Source of the DNA: Saccharothrix australiensis
Lineage (GTDB): Bacteria; Actinomycetota; Actinomycetes; Mycobacteriales; Pseudonocardiaceae
Assembly: GCF_003634935.1 (NCBI RefSeq)
Contig: NZ_RBXO01000001.1
Span: 4,427,501-4,491,500, forward strand
Direction of reading: 5' to 3'
Length of the DNA stretch: 64,000 nucleotides
Shown: positions 43,053-51,128 of the stretch, piece after piece
Numbering within the stretch: position 1 is the stretch's first letter
Layout: every line of letters starts with the position of its first letter
Translations under genes and position numbers: made by a program
Notes under the pieces: model-generated
The model's database searches: none
The model's input: only the letters and a program-made list of their open reading frames with translations
Told to the model about the DNA's origin: nothing

Positions 43053-43752
43053 CGTATTCTCCGTCGGTGCTCGGGAGCCGCGCGCGGCGGCCTCGTCGGC
43101 GAGGCCGCCCGGCTCCGGTTGCCGGGGCTACCTCGCGCGTGCGGTGCGGAGAACCGGCCCGACCCGGCGCGTTCCCGCTCGTCGGACGGCGGGCCCGACG
43201 CCCGCGCCGGTGGCCGCGCGCCGTCGCGGCGGCGTCGCCGCGACCGGCCGTCCCGTCACGTCGACCGGGCCGCCGGTGATGTGGACCCGCGCCCCGGACA
43301 GCGCACACCGGACCCGATCGCACATGGCTGTTCCTTCCCCAGTGGAGTGCTTCCCGGTGGATTCCGGGCACGGCCGCCCGCGGTCATCCGGCGCGATTCC
43401 CCGGACTCCGCCGGCGGCCCGTGATTCCGCCCACCGGTGCCGCGTCGCGGTGGTTTCTCAGGTCCGGCTCATCGATCTCCACCGCCCGTCGACGCCGTGC
43501 CTGTGGAACTTTCCGCGTCACTGCGATTGACGCTAGCAGGCGGAGCTGCGCAAATGATCGGCCGCGCACGAGGAGCGCACTTTGCGAGACGGGCGTCCTG
43601 CGTTCCGGGTAGCCCGCTCCGCCGTACGGCAGCACGCACGGGCACGGCGACGCGCCGGGCCGGAGTCGCTCCGTGCCCACGCGTCACGCAGCGCCACCGC
43701 GCCCGCGTGCCGTCCCGTGGCGACGAGCCGCCGCGGTCGGGCTCCGCGCCCG
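43053..43752. other. 700-bp non-coding region between UNBL copy 2 and carotenoid-oxygenase-like gene
   Basis: Open frames exist in this stretch but have no recognisable domains or ribosome-binding sites. It should hold the UNBL promoter. The least GC-rich part is near 43500-43565 (CTGCGATTGACGCTAGCAGG onwards). Confidence 0.4.
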
Positions 43753-45027
43753 TCAGCCGCGGCACCGCCGGGAGCCCGCGGCCGGCGCGGGGTGCCACGC
43801 GGTGCGCTGAGAGGCCCGCAGGCGCGTCGGGATGCGCACGACGGCCCTGGGACGCCCGGTGACGTCCTGGACGTCCAGCACGACCAGCTCACCGCACCGC
43901 TGCGCGACCCGCTCGACCGGCACGAGGAGGAAACCGCCGCCCTCGCCGCCGCCCCGGCTCGCGACGAGCTGCGGCCGGCCCACCCGCGTGCCCTCGCCGA
44001 ACTCCCGCACCTCGGCGCGCCCGGTCGCGGTGTCGTGGCGGACCAGCGACGCGCCGCCGCCCGCGCGCCCCACGCCGTACAGGAACCGGTGCCGCGCGCC
44101 GGCGACCCGGCCGTCCACCACCGCCGTGCCCACCTCGGCGACGGGCTCGCCGACGGCGACGCGGCCGGTGCAACGGTCGACCGTCCACCGGCGCACCGCC
44201 GAGGGCCCGCCGCCCGGCTCACCTCCCGGCTCGCCGCCCGGCTCACCGCCCGCGAACGCGCGCGGCCTGCTCACCGCGTCCACGACGACCCGATGCCCGT
44301 CCTCGTAAGCGTTGACGACGTCGGTGACGAAGCAGGGCGGCACGGGGAACCACTGCGCCTCGGGCTCGTCGCCCGCGCGGGGCAGCAGCCCGATCCGCGC
44401 CGGGCGGCCCGGTCGCCACGCGTACGGGAAGCGCTCGCCCACCAGGTCCGCCGCCCGGCTGTGCACCACGGGCAGGTCGAACAGGACGAGGTGCGAGTCG
44501 GTGAGCGCCACCCCGGTGACGAGCGGCGAGCCGTCCAGCGGGAACGGCCGCGCCCGCAGCACGGTCCCGTCGCCCGCGGCGACCACGTGCTCGGCGTACC
44601 CGAGGCCGGGGTAGGTGACGACGGAGTGCCACCGGCCCGCGCGGTCCGCGACGGGACGCGCGAGGGCGCTCCGGCAGCGGCCGTCCGGCCCGTGCCCGCC
44701 GGGGTGCAGCGCGGGCGCGAGCGCGGGGACCGGCCCGAACAGGTCGGCGGGCGAGCGGCGGCCTGCCGCGCCCGCCGGCGTCGCGCGGTACCAGCGCGCC
44801 GTGCCGGCCTCCAGCCGCACCCCGGACAGGACGACGGGTCCGCCGTGGACCTCCGGGTGGTCGAGCCGGTGCGCGTGCGCCGGGTGCGGGTCGGCCTGGA
44901 GGTACAGGCCGGCGACGTCGACCGGCAGCACGCCGTCCACCCGCAGCAGTTCGACCCGCTTCGGACAGTCGAAGGAAGAGGCGAGGGCAGTGGTGGGTGC
45001 CTCCGGCTCCCGGACCAGGGCGGTCAT
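43753..45027 (-). CDS. Carotenoid-oxygenase-fold protein lacking the expected Fe-binding histidines
   Basis: 424 residues, slightly short for the RPE65/carotenoid cleavage dioxygenase family. Family landmarks are recognisable, but each iron-ligand His seems replaced: ALARPVADRAGRW (usual A-H-P-K-V-D; Arg near 124), PLVTGVALTDSHLVLFDLPV (usual V-H-D-F-A-x-T; Thr near 171), CFVTDVVNAYEDG (usual F-H-x-x-N-A; Asp near 236) and the C-terminal QRTAW (usual F-H-G-x-W; Arg near 408). A GGEPGGEPGGEPGGG insert lies near 265. GAGGT precedes the ATG. It is divergent from a TetR gene with a shared operator. It is probably not a classical iron dioxygenase; a binding or scaffold role is inference. Confidence 0.75.
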   Translation of the reverse strand: MTALVREPEAPTTALASSFDCPKRVELLRVDGVLPVDVAGLYLQADPHPAHAHRLDHPEVHGGPVVLSGVRLEAGTARWYRATPAGAAGRRSPADLFGPVPALAPALHPGGHGPDGRCRSALARPVADRAGRWHSVVTYPGLGYAEHVVAAGDGTVLRARPFPLDGSPLVTGVALTDSHLVLFDLPVVHSRAADLVGERFPYAWRPGRPARIGLLPRAGDEPEAQWFPVPPCFVTDVVNAYEDGHRVVVDAVSRPRAFAGGEPGGEPGGEPGGGPSAVRRWTVDRCTGRVAVGEPVAEVGTAVVDGRVAGARHRFLYGVGRAGGGASLVRHDTATGRAEVREFGEGTRVGRPQLVASRGGGEGGGFLLVPVERVAQRCGELVVLDVQDVTGRPRAVVRIPTRLRASQRTAWHPAPAAGSRRCRG

Positions 45028-45061
45028 GCGGGTCACCTCGCGTTCTCCGCGCCGTAGCATA

Positions 45062-45091
45062 ACAACGTTAGGTCAACGATAACGGCGTTGT
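45062..45091. promoter_or_regulatory. Candidate TetR operator between divergent genes
   Basis: ACAACG at 45062-45067 and CGTTGT at 45086-45091 form the outer arms of a 30-bp dyad; GTTA (45067-45070) and TAAC (45080-45083) add inner arms. It occupies the 78-bp gap between the carotenoid-oxygenase-like gene and the TetR gene, where it could repress both. The region is AT-rich compared with flanks. Confidence 0.6.
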
Positions 45092-45105
45092 GCAACACTG
45101 TCAAG

Positions 45106-45789
45106 GTGAGTCCGCGAAAGCTCGACCCCGAGATCCGCACCGCACTCGTCGACATCGCGGCGAGGCTCTTGGCCGAGCACGGGGCCCAGGCGCTGTCCAC
45201 CCGCAAGATCGCCGCCGAGGCGGGCACCTCGACGATGGCCGTCTACACCTACTTCGGCAGCATGAGCGGTCTGGTCAGGGCGATGGTGCACGAGGGGTTC
45301 GCCCGCCTGGAGCGCCAGTTCGCCAGGGTGCGCCAGACCGACGACCCGGTGGCCGACATGCTGGTGCTCGGCCACGCCTACCGCCACAACGCGAAGGCGA
45401 ACTCGCACCTGTACGCGGTCATGTTCGGCGGCCAGTCGCTCGCCGGGTTCTCGCTCACCGAGGAGGACCGCCAGTACGGCCGGTACACCCTGCTCACCGT
45501 CGTCGGCTGCGTCACGCGGTGCATCGAGGCGGGCCGGTTCCGCACGGGCGACCCGCTGCTGATCGCCCACCAGATGTGGATCGCGACCCACGGCCTGGTG
45601 AACCTCGAACTCGGCGGGTACCTGATCGACCCGGTCGACGCCGACCGCTGCTACGACACGCTGCTGAGCAGCCTCATCGTCGGTGTCGGCGACGACACCA
45701 AGGCGTCGGCGGCGTCGATGAGGGCGTCGAGGAGGCGGCGGCGGCGCGAGGTCGAGGCGGAGCCGGAGTCGGTCGCGCACCGGTCCTGA
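45106..45789 (+). CDS. TetR-family transcriptional regulator
   Basis: 227 residues. The N-terminal HTH (ARLLAEHGAQALSTRKIAAEAGTSTMAVYTYFGSMSGL region) is canonical TetR; the C-terminal ligand domain includes QMWIATHGLVNLELGGYL, the pattern of the TetR_C_13/WHG-like group. The GTG at 45106 was chosen; an in-frame TTG at 45088 lies inside the operator dyad. No strong ribosome-binding site precedes the GTG, so translation may be from a leaderless or short-leader transcript. The Arg-rich tail (RASRRRRRREVEAE) is unusual. It likely autoregulates and controls the divergent gene. Confidence 0.9.
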   Translation: MSPRKLDPEIRTALVDIAARLLAEHGAQALSTRKIAAEAGTSTMAVYTYFGSMSGLVRAMVHEGFARLERQFARVRQTDDPVADMLVLGHAYRHNAKANSHLYAVMFGGQSLAGFSLTEEDRQYGRYTLLTVVGCVTRCIEAGRFRTGDPLLIAHQMWIATHGLVNLELGGYLIDPVDADRCYDTLLSSLIVGVGDDTKASAASMRASRRRRRREVEAEPESVAHRS

Positions 45790-45937
45790 CGGCGCGCGAC
45801 GGAACCCGTGGCCCCTGGCGACGGGTGCTCAAGCCTTGTGGCACAGCGGAAAGCACGCGGCGCGGTGACGGCGCACGCGCGCGACAGCACGGGACGACGC
45901 GGCACGGCCGGAGGAAACCCCTGTGCCCCGAGCGCAA

Positions 45938-45977
45938 AGGGGCGGGGGCCGGCGTGTGTCCGCCGGCCCCCGCCCCT
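45938..45977. terminator. Strong hairpin terminator (17-bp stem, 6-nt loop)
   Basis: Bases 45938-45954 pair perfectly with 45961-45977. It begins seven bases past the stop of the carboxylase gene (minus strand) and also ends the plus-strand TetR unit, whose stop is at 45789. Confidence 0.85.
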
Positions 45978-45983
45978 CCCCCG

Positions 45984-47750
45984 TCACAGCGGGATGTTGC
46001 CGTGCTTGCGCCGGGGCGGCTCGGCGCGCTTGTCCCGCAGCATGGCGAGGCCCTTCGCCACGGCCGCCCGCGTCTCCGCCGGGTCGATCACGTCGTCGAA
46101 CAGCCCCCGCTCGGCGGCGTACTGCGGGTGCATCAGCGCCTCGGCGTACTCGGCGATCAGCTCGGCCCGCAGCTCCGCCGGGTCGGCCGCGGTGGCCAGC
46201 TCCCGGCGGAACAGCACGTTCACCGCGCCGTCCGCGCCCATGACCGCCACCTCGTTCGTCGGCCACGCCAGCGAGAGGTCGGTGCCGATGGACCGGGAGT
46301 CCATCACGATGTACGCGCCGCCGTACGCCTTGCGCACCACTACTTGGACGCGCGGCACCGTCGCCTCGCAGTAGGCGTAGAGCAGCTTGGCGCCGTGCCG
46401 GATGATCCCGCCGTACTCCTGGTCGGTGCCCGGCAGGAAACCCGGCACGTCGACCAGCGTCACCAGTGGGATGCCGAAGGCGTCGCAGAAGCGCACGAAC
46501 CGCGCGGCCTTCTCCGCCGCCGGGATGTCCAGCACGCCGGCCTGCACGCTGGGCTGGTTGCCGACCACGCCGACCGTCTCGCCGTCGACGCGGCCGAGCG
46601 CGCAGATGACGTTCCGCGCCCAGTCCCGGTGCACTTCGAGGAACTCGCCGTCGTCCACGACCTCCTCGACCACCTGCCGCATGTCGTACGGCCGGTTCGG
46701 CTCCACCGGCACGACCTCCGCCAGCCGCGGCCGGAGGTCGGTGGTCGCGTCGCACGGCCCGGCACTGGGCGCGGCGTCGACGTTGTTGCTGGGCAACAGG
46801 GACAGGAGGTGGCGCACCTCCTCCAGGCAGGCCACCTCGTCGTCGTGGACGAACGCCGCGACGCCGGACCGCCCGCCGTGGACGTCGGCCCCGCCGAGTT
46901 CGTCGTGGCCGACCCGTTCACCGCTGACGGCGTGCACCACGTCGGGCCCCGTCAGGTACATCTGGGCGGTGTCGCGCACCATGAACGTGAAGTCCGCCAA
47001 CGCGGGCGAGTACGCCGCGCCGCCCGCGCAGGGCCCCAGCACGACGCTGATCTGCGGCACGATGCCGGACGCGGCGACGATCCGGCGGAAGATGCCGCCG
47101 TAGCCGTGCAGGGACATCACGCCTTCCTGGATGCGCGCGCCGCCGCTGTCGTTGAGGCCGATGATCGGCGACCCGGTGGCGAGCGCGAGGTCCATCACCT
47201 TGTGGATCTTCGCCGCGTGCGCCTCGCCGAGCGAGCCGCCGAAGACGGTGAAGTCCTGGGCGTAGACGAACACCCGGCGGCCGTCGACGGTGCCGCTGCC
47301 GGCGATCACGCCGTCGGTGTGCGGCCTGGTCCGGAGCTTCAGGCCGGTGCCGAGGTGCCGCCGGTACAGGTCGATCTCGACGAACGAGCCCTCGTCGAGC
47401 AGCAGGTCCAGGCGTTCCCGCGCGGTCCGCTTGCCGAGGGCGTGCTGGCGGCTGATCGCCGCGGCGTCGCCGGCGACGATCCGCTCGCGCAGCCGCTCGT
47501 GGTCCCGGCGCACGTCCTGCATCGTCCGCGGGGGCGCGCCCGGTGGTGGGCTCCCGGCCGGCGGCGCTGTCGGGGTGGCGGTCGGGGTGGCGGTCGCGCT
47601 CGGGGTGGCTGCGGGCGAACCGCCGCCACCGCCGTTGCCGCGCCCGTTGCCGTCGCCGTTGCCGTTGCCGTTGCCGGGGCGCGGCGGCTCGACCGGCACG
47701 AGGTCCACCGCGCCGTCGCCGCGCCCGGTGCCGGTCACCTGCCCGGTCAT
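45984..47750 (-). CDS. Acyl-CoA carboxylase beta (carboxyltransferase) subunit
   Basis: 588 residues. The carboxyltransferase domain starts near residue 75: HALGKRTARERLDLLLDEGSF, GLNDSGGARIQEGV, LGPCAGGAAYSPALADF, then the second half with DVPGFLPGTDQEYGGIIRHGAKLL and RKAYGGAYIVMDS, all typical of PccB/AccD-type subunits that make (methyl)malonyl-CoA. An unusual low-complexity N terminus (Gly/Asn runs, then a Thr/Ala/Pro-rich stretch) of about 70 residues precedes it; an internal ATG at the MQDVRRDHERL segment could be the true start. It could supply malonyl-CoA to PKSE. No biotin carboxylase alpha gene is in the window; the epsilon-like gene is at 7740. Confidence 0.92.
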   Translation of the reverse strand: MTGQVTGTGRGDGAVDLVPVEPPRPGNGNGNGDGNGRGNGGGGGSPAATPSATATPTATPTAPPAGSPPPGAPPRTMQDVRRDHERLRERIVAGDAAAISRQHALGKRTARERLDLLLDEGSFVEIDLYRRHLGTGLKLRTRPHTDGVIAGSGTVDGRRVFVYAQDFTVFGGSLGEAHAAKIHKVMDLALATGSPIIGLNDSGGARIQEGVMSLHGYGGIFRRIVAASGIVPQISVVLGPCAGGAAYSPALADFTFMVRDTAQMYLTGPDVVHAVSGERVGHDELGGADVHGGRSGVAAFVHDDEVACLEEVRHLLSLLPSNNVDAAPSAGPCDATTDLRPRLAEVVPVEPNRPYDMRQVVEEVVDDGEFLEVHRDWARNVICALGRVDGETVGVVGNQPSVQAGVLDIPAAEKAARFVRFCDAFGIPLVTLVDVPGFLPGTDQEYGGIIRHGAKLLYAYCEATVPRVQVVVRKAYGGAYIVMDSRSIGTDLSLAWPTNEVAVMGADGAVNVLFRRELATAADPAELRAELIAEYAEALMHPQYAAERGLFDDVIDPAETRAAVAKGLAMLRDKRAEPPRRKHGNIPL

Positions 47751-48061
47751 CGCACTACCGCCCGCGCGGACCCGATGACGAAGCCGGTGCGGCGGGGTGC
47801 CGCCCGGCCGGGACCGGGCGCGGGCGCAGCGCGGTCCACAGTGGACCGACGTGCGCGTGGGCCGACCGCCTCGTCGGCGGGTTCGGCGCGGACGGTCGTC
47901 CGCGCCCGGTGCCCGACGCCCGCGGTCGCGGTGCTCGGGCGGACGCCGGACGACCCGGCGCCACGGGTATCGGTCACCAGCATGGGCGCATCTCCTCCTG
48001 GGCTCCGGCGTCGGGCACGCGGCCCGGCGCGCGGTGTCGGTCTCCCGTTCGTCGCCACCCG
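47751..48061. other. 311-bp non-coding region with palindrome
   Basis: Lies between the second flavin reductase and the carboxylase gene on the minus strand. It includes the palindrome TCCACAGTGGA near 47834-47844, also seen near 10000. No gene or ribosome-binding site was seen. Confidence 0.4.
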
Positions 48062-48616
48062 TCACGCGGTGCGGGCGGCCACCCGGTGGTAGTCGCCGCC
48101 GAAGAACAGCAGCGGGTCGCGGCCGGGCTCCGCGCCGGTGGCGAGCACCTCGCCGACGAAGATGGTGTGGTCGCCGCCCTCGTGGGCGTGCGCGAGCCGG
48201 CACTCCAGCCACGCCGGCGAGCCCACGAGCAGCGGCGCGCCGGTGTGCGCGCCACGCCGCCAGCGGACGGCGTCGAACTGCGCCCGGCCGCGTGGGCGCC
48301 GCCGGTCGGCGAAGTAGCGGGCCAGGTGCTCCTGGTCCGCGCCGAGGATCGAGACCCCGAAGTGCCCGGCGCCGCCGATCGCGGCGTGCATCGCGGCCGA
48401 GTGCGCCACGCAGCACATCACCAGCGGCGGGTCCAGCGACACCGAGCCGAACGCGTTCGCCGTCATGCCGTGGGTGTGGTCGCCGCCGGTGGTCAGCACG
48501 GTGATGCCGGTGGCGAACTCGCGCATCGTCTCCCGCAGCCGCTGCGCGATCCGTTGCGCGGTCGGCGGACCGGCCGGGTGGCCGGCGCCGTTCGGCGCGG
48601 ATCCGTTGACGGTCAT
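48062..48616 (-). CDS. Flavin reductase (HpaC/ActVB-like), copy 2
   Basis: 184 residues. It is close to copy 1 (19214): MREFATGITVLTTGG, HGMTANAFGSVSLDPPLV, FGVSILGADQ and HEGGDHTIFVGEVL correspond block by block. A 25-residue Ala/Gly/Pro-rich N-terminal extension distinguishes it. GGAAGG precedes the ATG. It lies 79 bp downstream of the KS-AT gene and may belong to the UNBV-UNBU-(KS-AT) transcript. It is a candidate partner for the three group D monooxygenases. Confidence 0.85.
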   Translation of the reverse strand: MTVNGSAPNGAGHPAGPPTAQRIAQRLRETMREFATGITVLTTGGDHTHGMTANAFGSVSLDPPLVMCCVAHSAAMHAAIGGAGHFGVSILGADQEHLARYFADRRRPRGRAQFDAVRWRRGAHTGAPLLVGSPAWLECRLAHAHEGGDHTIFVGEVLATGAEPGRDPLLFFGGDYHRVAARTA

Positions 48617-48695
48617 GATCGCCTTCCTGTCGCGAGCGTGGCCGGTCCCGGTGACCCGGACCCGGTGGTGCGGCCGATCCCGGACCGGTCTCGCA

Positions 48696-51128
48696 TCAGC
48701 CGTCCCCGCCCACCGGCACCCGGACGGGTACGGGGCGCGCGGTCGGCGAGCAGCAGTGCCCACCCGTCCGCACCGGTTCCGCGCCGTGCCCGGCGGCGGG
48801 GCCGTCGAGCCGCAGCGGTCGCCGGACCCGCCGCGCGAACAGCGCCGCGGGCTCGATCGCCGCGCCGAGCGCGAACGCCGCGCCGACCGCCGCGAGCAGC
48901 GGTGCGAGCGACGGGCTCTCGGTGTCGACCGGCAGCGCACGGACCGCCGGGTCGATCCGGCGCACGAGGTCGGTGAGCACCCGGCCGGGCCCCGGTTCGA
49001 GCACCAGGTCGGCGTCCCGGACGGCCAGGCGCGCGGCCTCGTGGAACCGCACCGGCGCGAGCACCTGGTCGCGCAGCAGGGCGCGCAGGTCGGCCCGCTC
49101 GTCCACCAGGTCGGCCGTGACCGTGGAGACCACCGCCCGGCGCACCGGGCGGAACGAGCACCCCGCGAGCACCTCGCCCATCGCGTCGGCGGCCGGCTGG
49201 ACGAGCGGCGAGTGGAAGGCGTGCGGGACCTTGAGGCGGATCGCCCGCACCCCGCCCGCCGCCGCCGCGGCGCACACCCGGTCGACCGCGTCCGCCGGAC
49301 CGGACACCACCGTCTCGTCCGGGCCGTGGTACCCGGCGATCACCACGTCCTCGCCGTGCGCCAGCGCGGTCGCCCGCGCGGGGTCGGCCACCAGGACGGC
49401 CATCGCGCCGCCGCCGTCGCTCGCCCGCGCCATCACCCGGCCGCGGGCGGCGACCAGCGCGAGCAGCCGGTCCTCGCCCATCGCTCCCGCCCACGCGAAC
49501 GCGGTGAACTCGCCGAGGCTGTGCCCGACGGCGATCCGGGCCGCCACACCGGCGGTCGCCAGCACGCGCACGGCGGCGAGCGAGCCGGCCACCACGCGGA
49601 GTTGGGCGTCCTCCGGCGCGGTGCGGTCGGCGCGGGACGGCAGGCCGGCGGCGCGGAGCACGCCCGCCGCGACGGGGAAGCGCCGCCAGAGCGCGCCGGT
49701 CCCGCCGCCGCGCGACCCCTGCGCGGGGAACAGGTAGGCGATGGCCGGCCGCGTCGTGCGCCGGTCGAAGAAGACGCCCTCCTCCGGCCGGAACACGCCG
49801 GTGCCACCGGACCCGGTCAGCTCCACCAGCCGCGCGAGCCCGCGCCGCGCGTCGTCCGGCGACGTCGCCACGACCGCCGCGCGCACCGGACCGCCGGACA
49901 CCTCGTCGGCGAGCGCGCCCGCCAGGTCCGTCAGCCCGGCGTCGGTGAGGGTGGCCGCCCGGTCGGCCAGCCCCGCGAGCCGCCCGCGCACCGCGTCGAG
50001 GTCGGGCCCGTCGACGAGCAGCAGCTCGGCGTCCTGGCGGCCGGCCACCGCGGTCACCGCCTGCCGGGCGGGCCCCGCCGCGCGCCGGGCGCCGGTCGGC
50101 AGTTCCAGCGCGACGTGCGTGGCGGTCCCGCCCTTGCCCGCGGCCGCGACGCCGGCGCGCACCGGCCGGTCCGCCGGCCACGCCCGCGCCTCGTCGTCCC
50201 GCGTCGGGTCGAAGTGCGCCGACGCCGGACCGGTCGGCGGCGGGATCGTCTGGTGGAACACGGCGAGGGCCGCCGCCAGCAGTCCGGCGACCCCCGCCGC
50301 GGCTCGGGTGTGCCCGATGTTCTCCTCGACCGCGCTCAGCGCCGCGGACACCCGCGCGTCGCCGAGCGCCGCGTCGACCCCGTGCCCCTGGAAGCAGGAG
50401 ACGGTGCCGACGTCGTAGCCGGCGCGGCGGTACGCCCGGCGCAGGGCCACCCGGTGGCCCACCTCCGGGTGGTCCTGCTCCCCGGACGACACGCCCCAGC
50501 CGGTGATGGTCGCGTAGACGCGCAGCCCCTGGTCCAGGGCGTCGCGCTCGCGCACCAGCACGACCACGCCGCACGCGGCCTCGTCGCCCGACGGCGCACC
50601 GCCGGTGGTCGCGTCGTCGGCGACCACGGCGGCCGGCACGTCGACGCCGCCGGCGAGGGCGACGTCGACCTCACCGGCGGCCAGCGCCTCCGCGGCCGTG
50701 ACGACCGGCAGCAGCGACCACGACCAGGCGTCGTCGACCGCGTGACCGCCGCCGGTGAAGCCGAAGTGGTCGCCGATCCGCGCGGCGACGCCGCGGGCGG
50801 TCCCACCGACCGTCACCGGATGGGCGCCGTCCGGTCCCTCGGCGACCACCACGCGGGTGGTCCGCCCCGCCAGTCCCCCGGCGTCCGGGAAACCGGCGTC
50901 CGCCAGCGCCCGGCCGGCCACCTCCAGCGCGAGCCGGTGGGCCGGGTCGGCCGCGCCGGGCCCGGTGACCGGGCCGGCCGGGTGACGGCCGTCGTCGTCC
51001 CGTCCACCGCCCGGCCGCGGGCGGAACGCCCGGCGGCCGGCGAGCACGTTCTCCCACAACCGATCCGGCGAGTCGGCGTCCGGGTAGCGGCAGGCCATGC
51101 CGACGATGGCGATCCGCGCGGCGCTCAT
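48696..51128 (-). CDS. KS-AT didomain PKSE paralogue with inactive KS
   Basis: 810 residues, matching only the N-terminal KS-AT half of PKSE and ending without ACP, KR, DH or PPTase. The opening ARIAIVGMACRYPDADSPDRLWENVLAGRRAF is PKSE-like, but the KS has lost about 75 residues around 40-110 and its nucleophile: DDAWSWSLL has Trp135 where PKSE has DGACSSSLL. HGTGT has become HGVDA (His249 kept), and NFGHTK is NIGHTR (His273 kept). The AT is intact by motif: GHSLGE with Ser537 and HAFHSP with His639. The ATG overlaps the UNBU stop (ATGA). Possible roles are a stand-alone AT, a chain-length-factor-like partner or a decaying duplicate. Confidence 0.9.
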   Translation of the reverse strand: MSAARIAIVGMACRYPDADSPDRLWENVLAGRRAFRPRPGGGRDDDGRHPAGPVTGPGAADPAHRLALEVAGRALADAGFPDAGGLAGRTTRVVVAEGPDGAHPVTVGGTARGVAARIGDHFGFTGGGHAVDDAWSWSLLPVVTAAEALAAGEVDVALAGGVDVPAAVVADDATTGGAPSGDEAACGVVVLVRERDALDQGLRVYATITGWGVSSGEQDHPEVGHRVALRRAYRRAGYDVGTVSCFQGHGVDAALGDARVSAALSAVEENIGHTRAAAGVAGLLAAALAVFHQTIPPPTGPASAHFDPTRDDEARAWPADRPVRAGVAAAGKGGTATHVALELPTGARRAAGPARQAVTAVAGRQDAELLLVDGPDLDAVRGRLAGLADRAATLTDAGLTDLAGALADEVSGGPVRAAVVATSPDDARRGLARLVELTGSGGTGVFRPEEGVFFDRRTTRPAIAYLFPAQGSRGGGTGALWRRFPVAAGVLRAAGLPSRADRTAPEDAQLRVVAGSLAAVRVLATAGVAARIAVGHSLGEFTAFAWAGAMGEDRLLALVAARGRVMARASDGGGAMAVLVADPARATALAHGEDVVIAGYHGPDETVVSGPADAVDRVCAAAAAGGVRAIRLKVPHAFHSPLVQPAADAMGEVLAGCSFRPVRRAVVSTVTADLVDERADLRALLRDQVLAPVRFHEAARLAVRDADLVLEPGPGRVLTDLVRRIDPAVRALPVDTESPSLAPLLAAVGAAFALGAAIEPAALFARRVRRPLRLDGPAAGHGAEPVRTGGHCCSPTARPVPVRVPVGGDG

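Noticed and set aside
43053..43752. Additional small genes between UNBL copy 2 and the carotenoid-oxygenase-like gene
   Set aside because: Open frames lack ribosome-binding sites and recognisable features.
45090..48092. 1000-codon plus-strand frame
   Set aside because: It overlaps the TetR gene out of frame and is antisense to the carboxylase; no domain or start signal.
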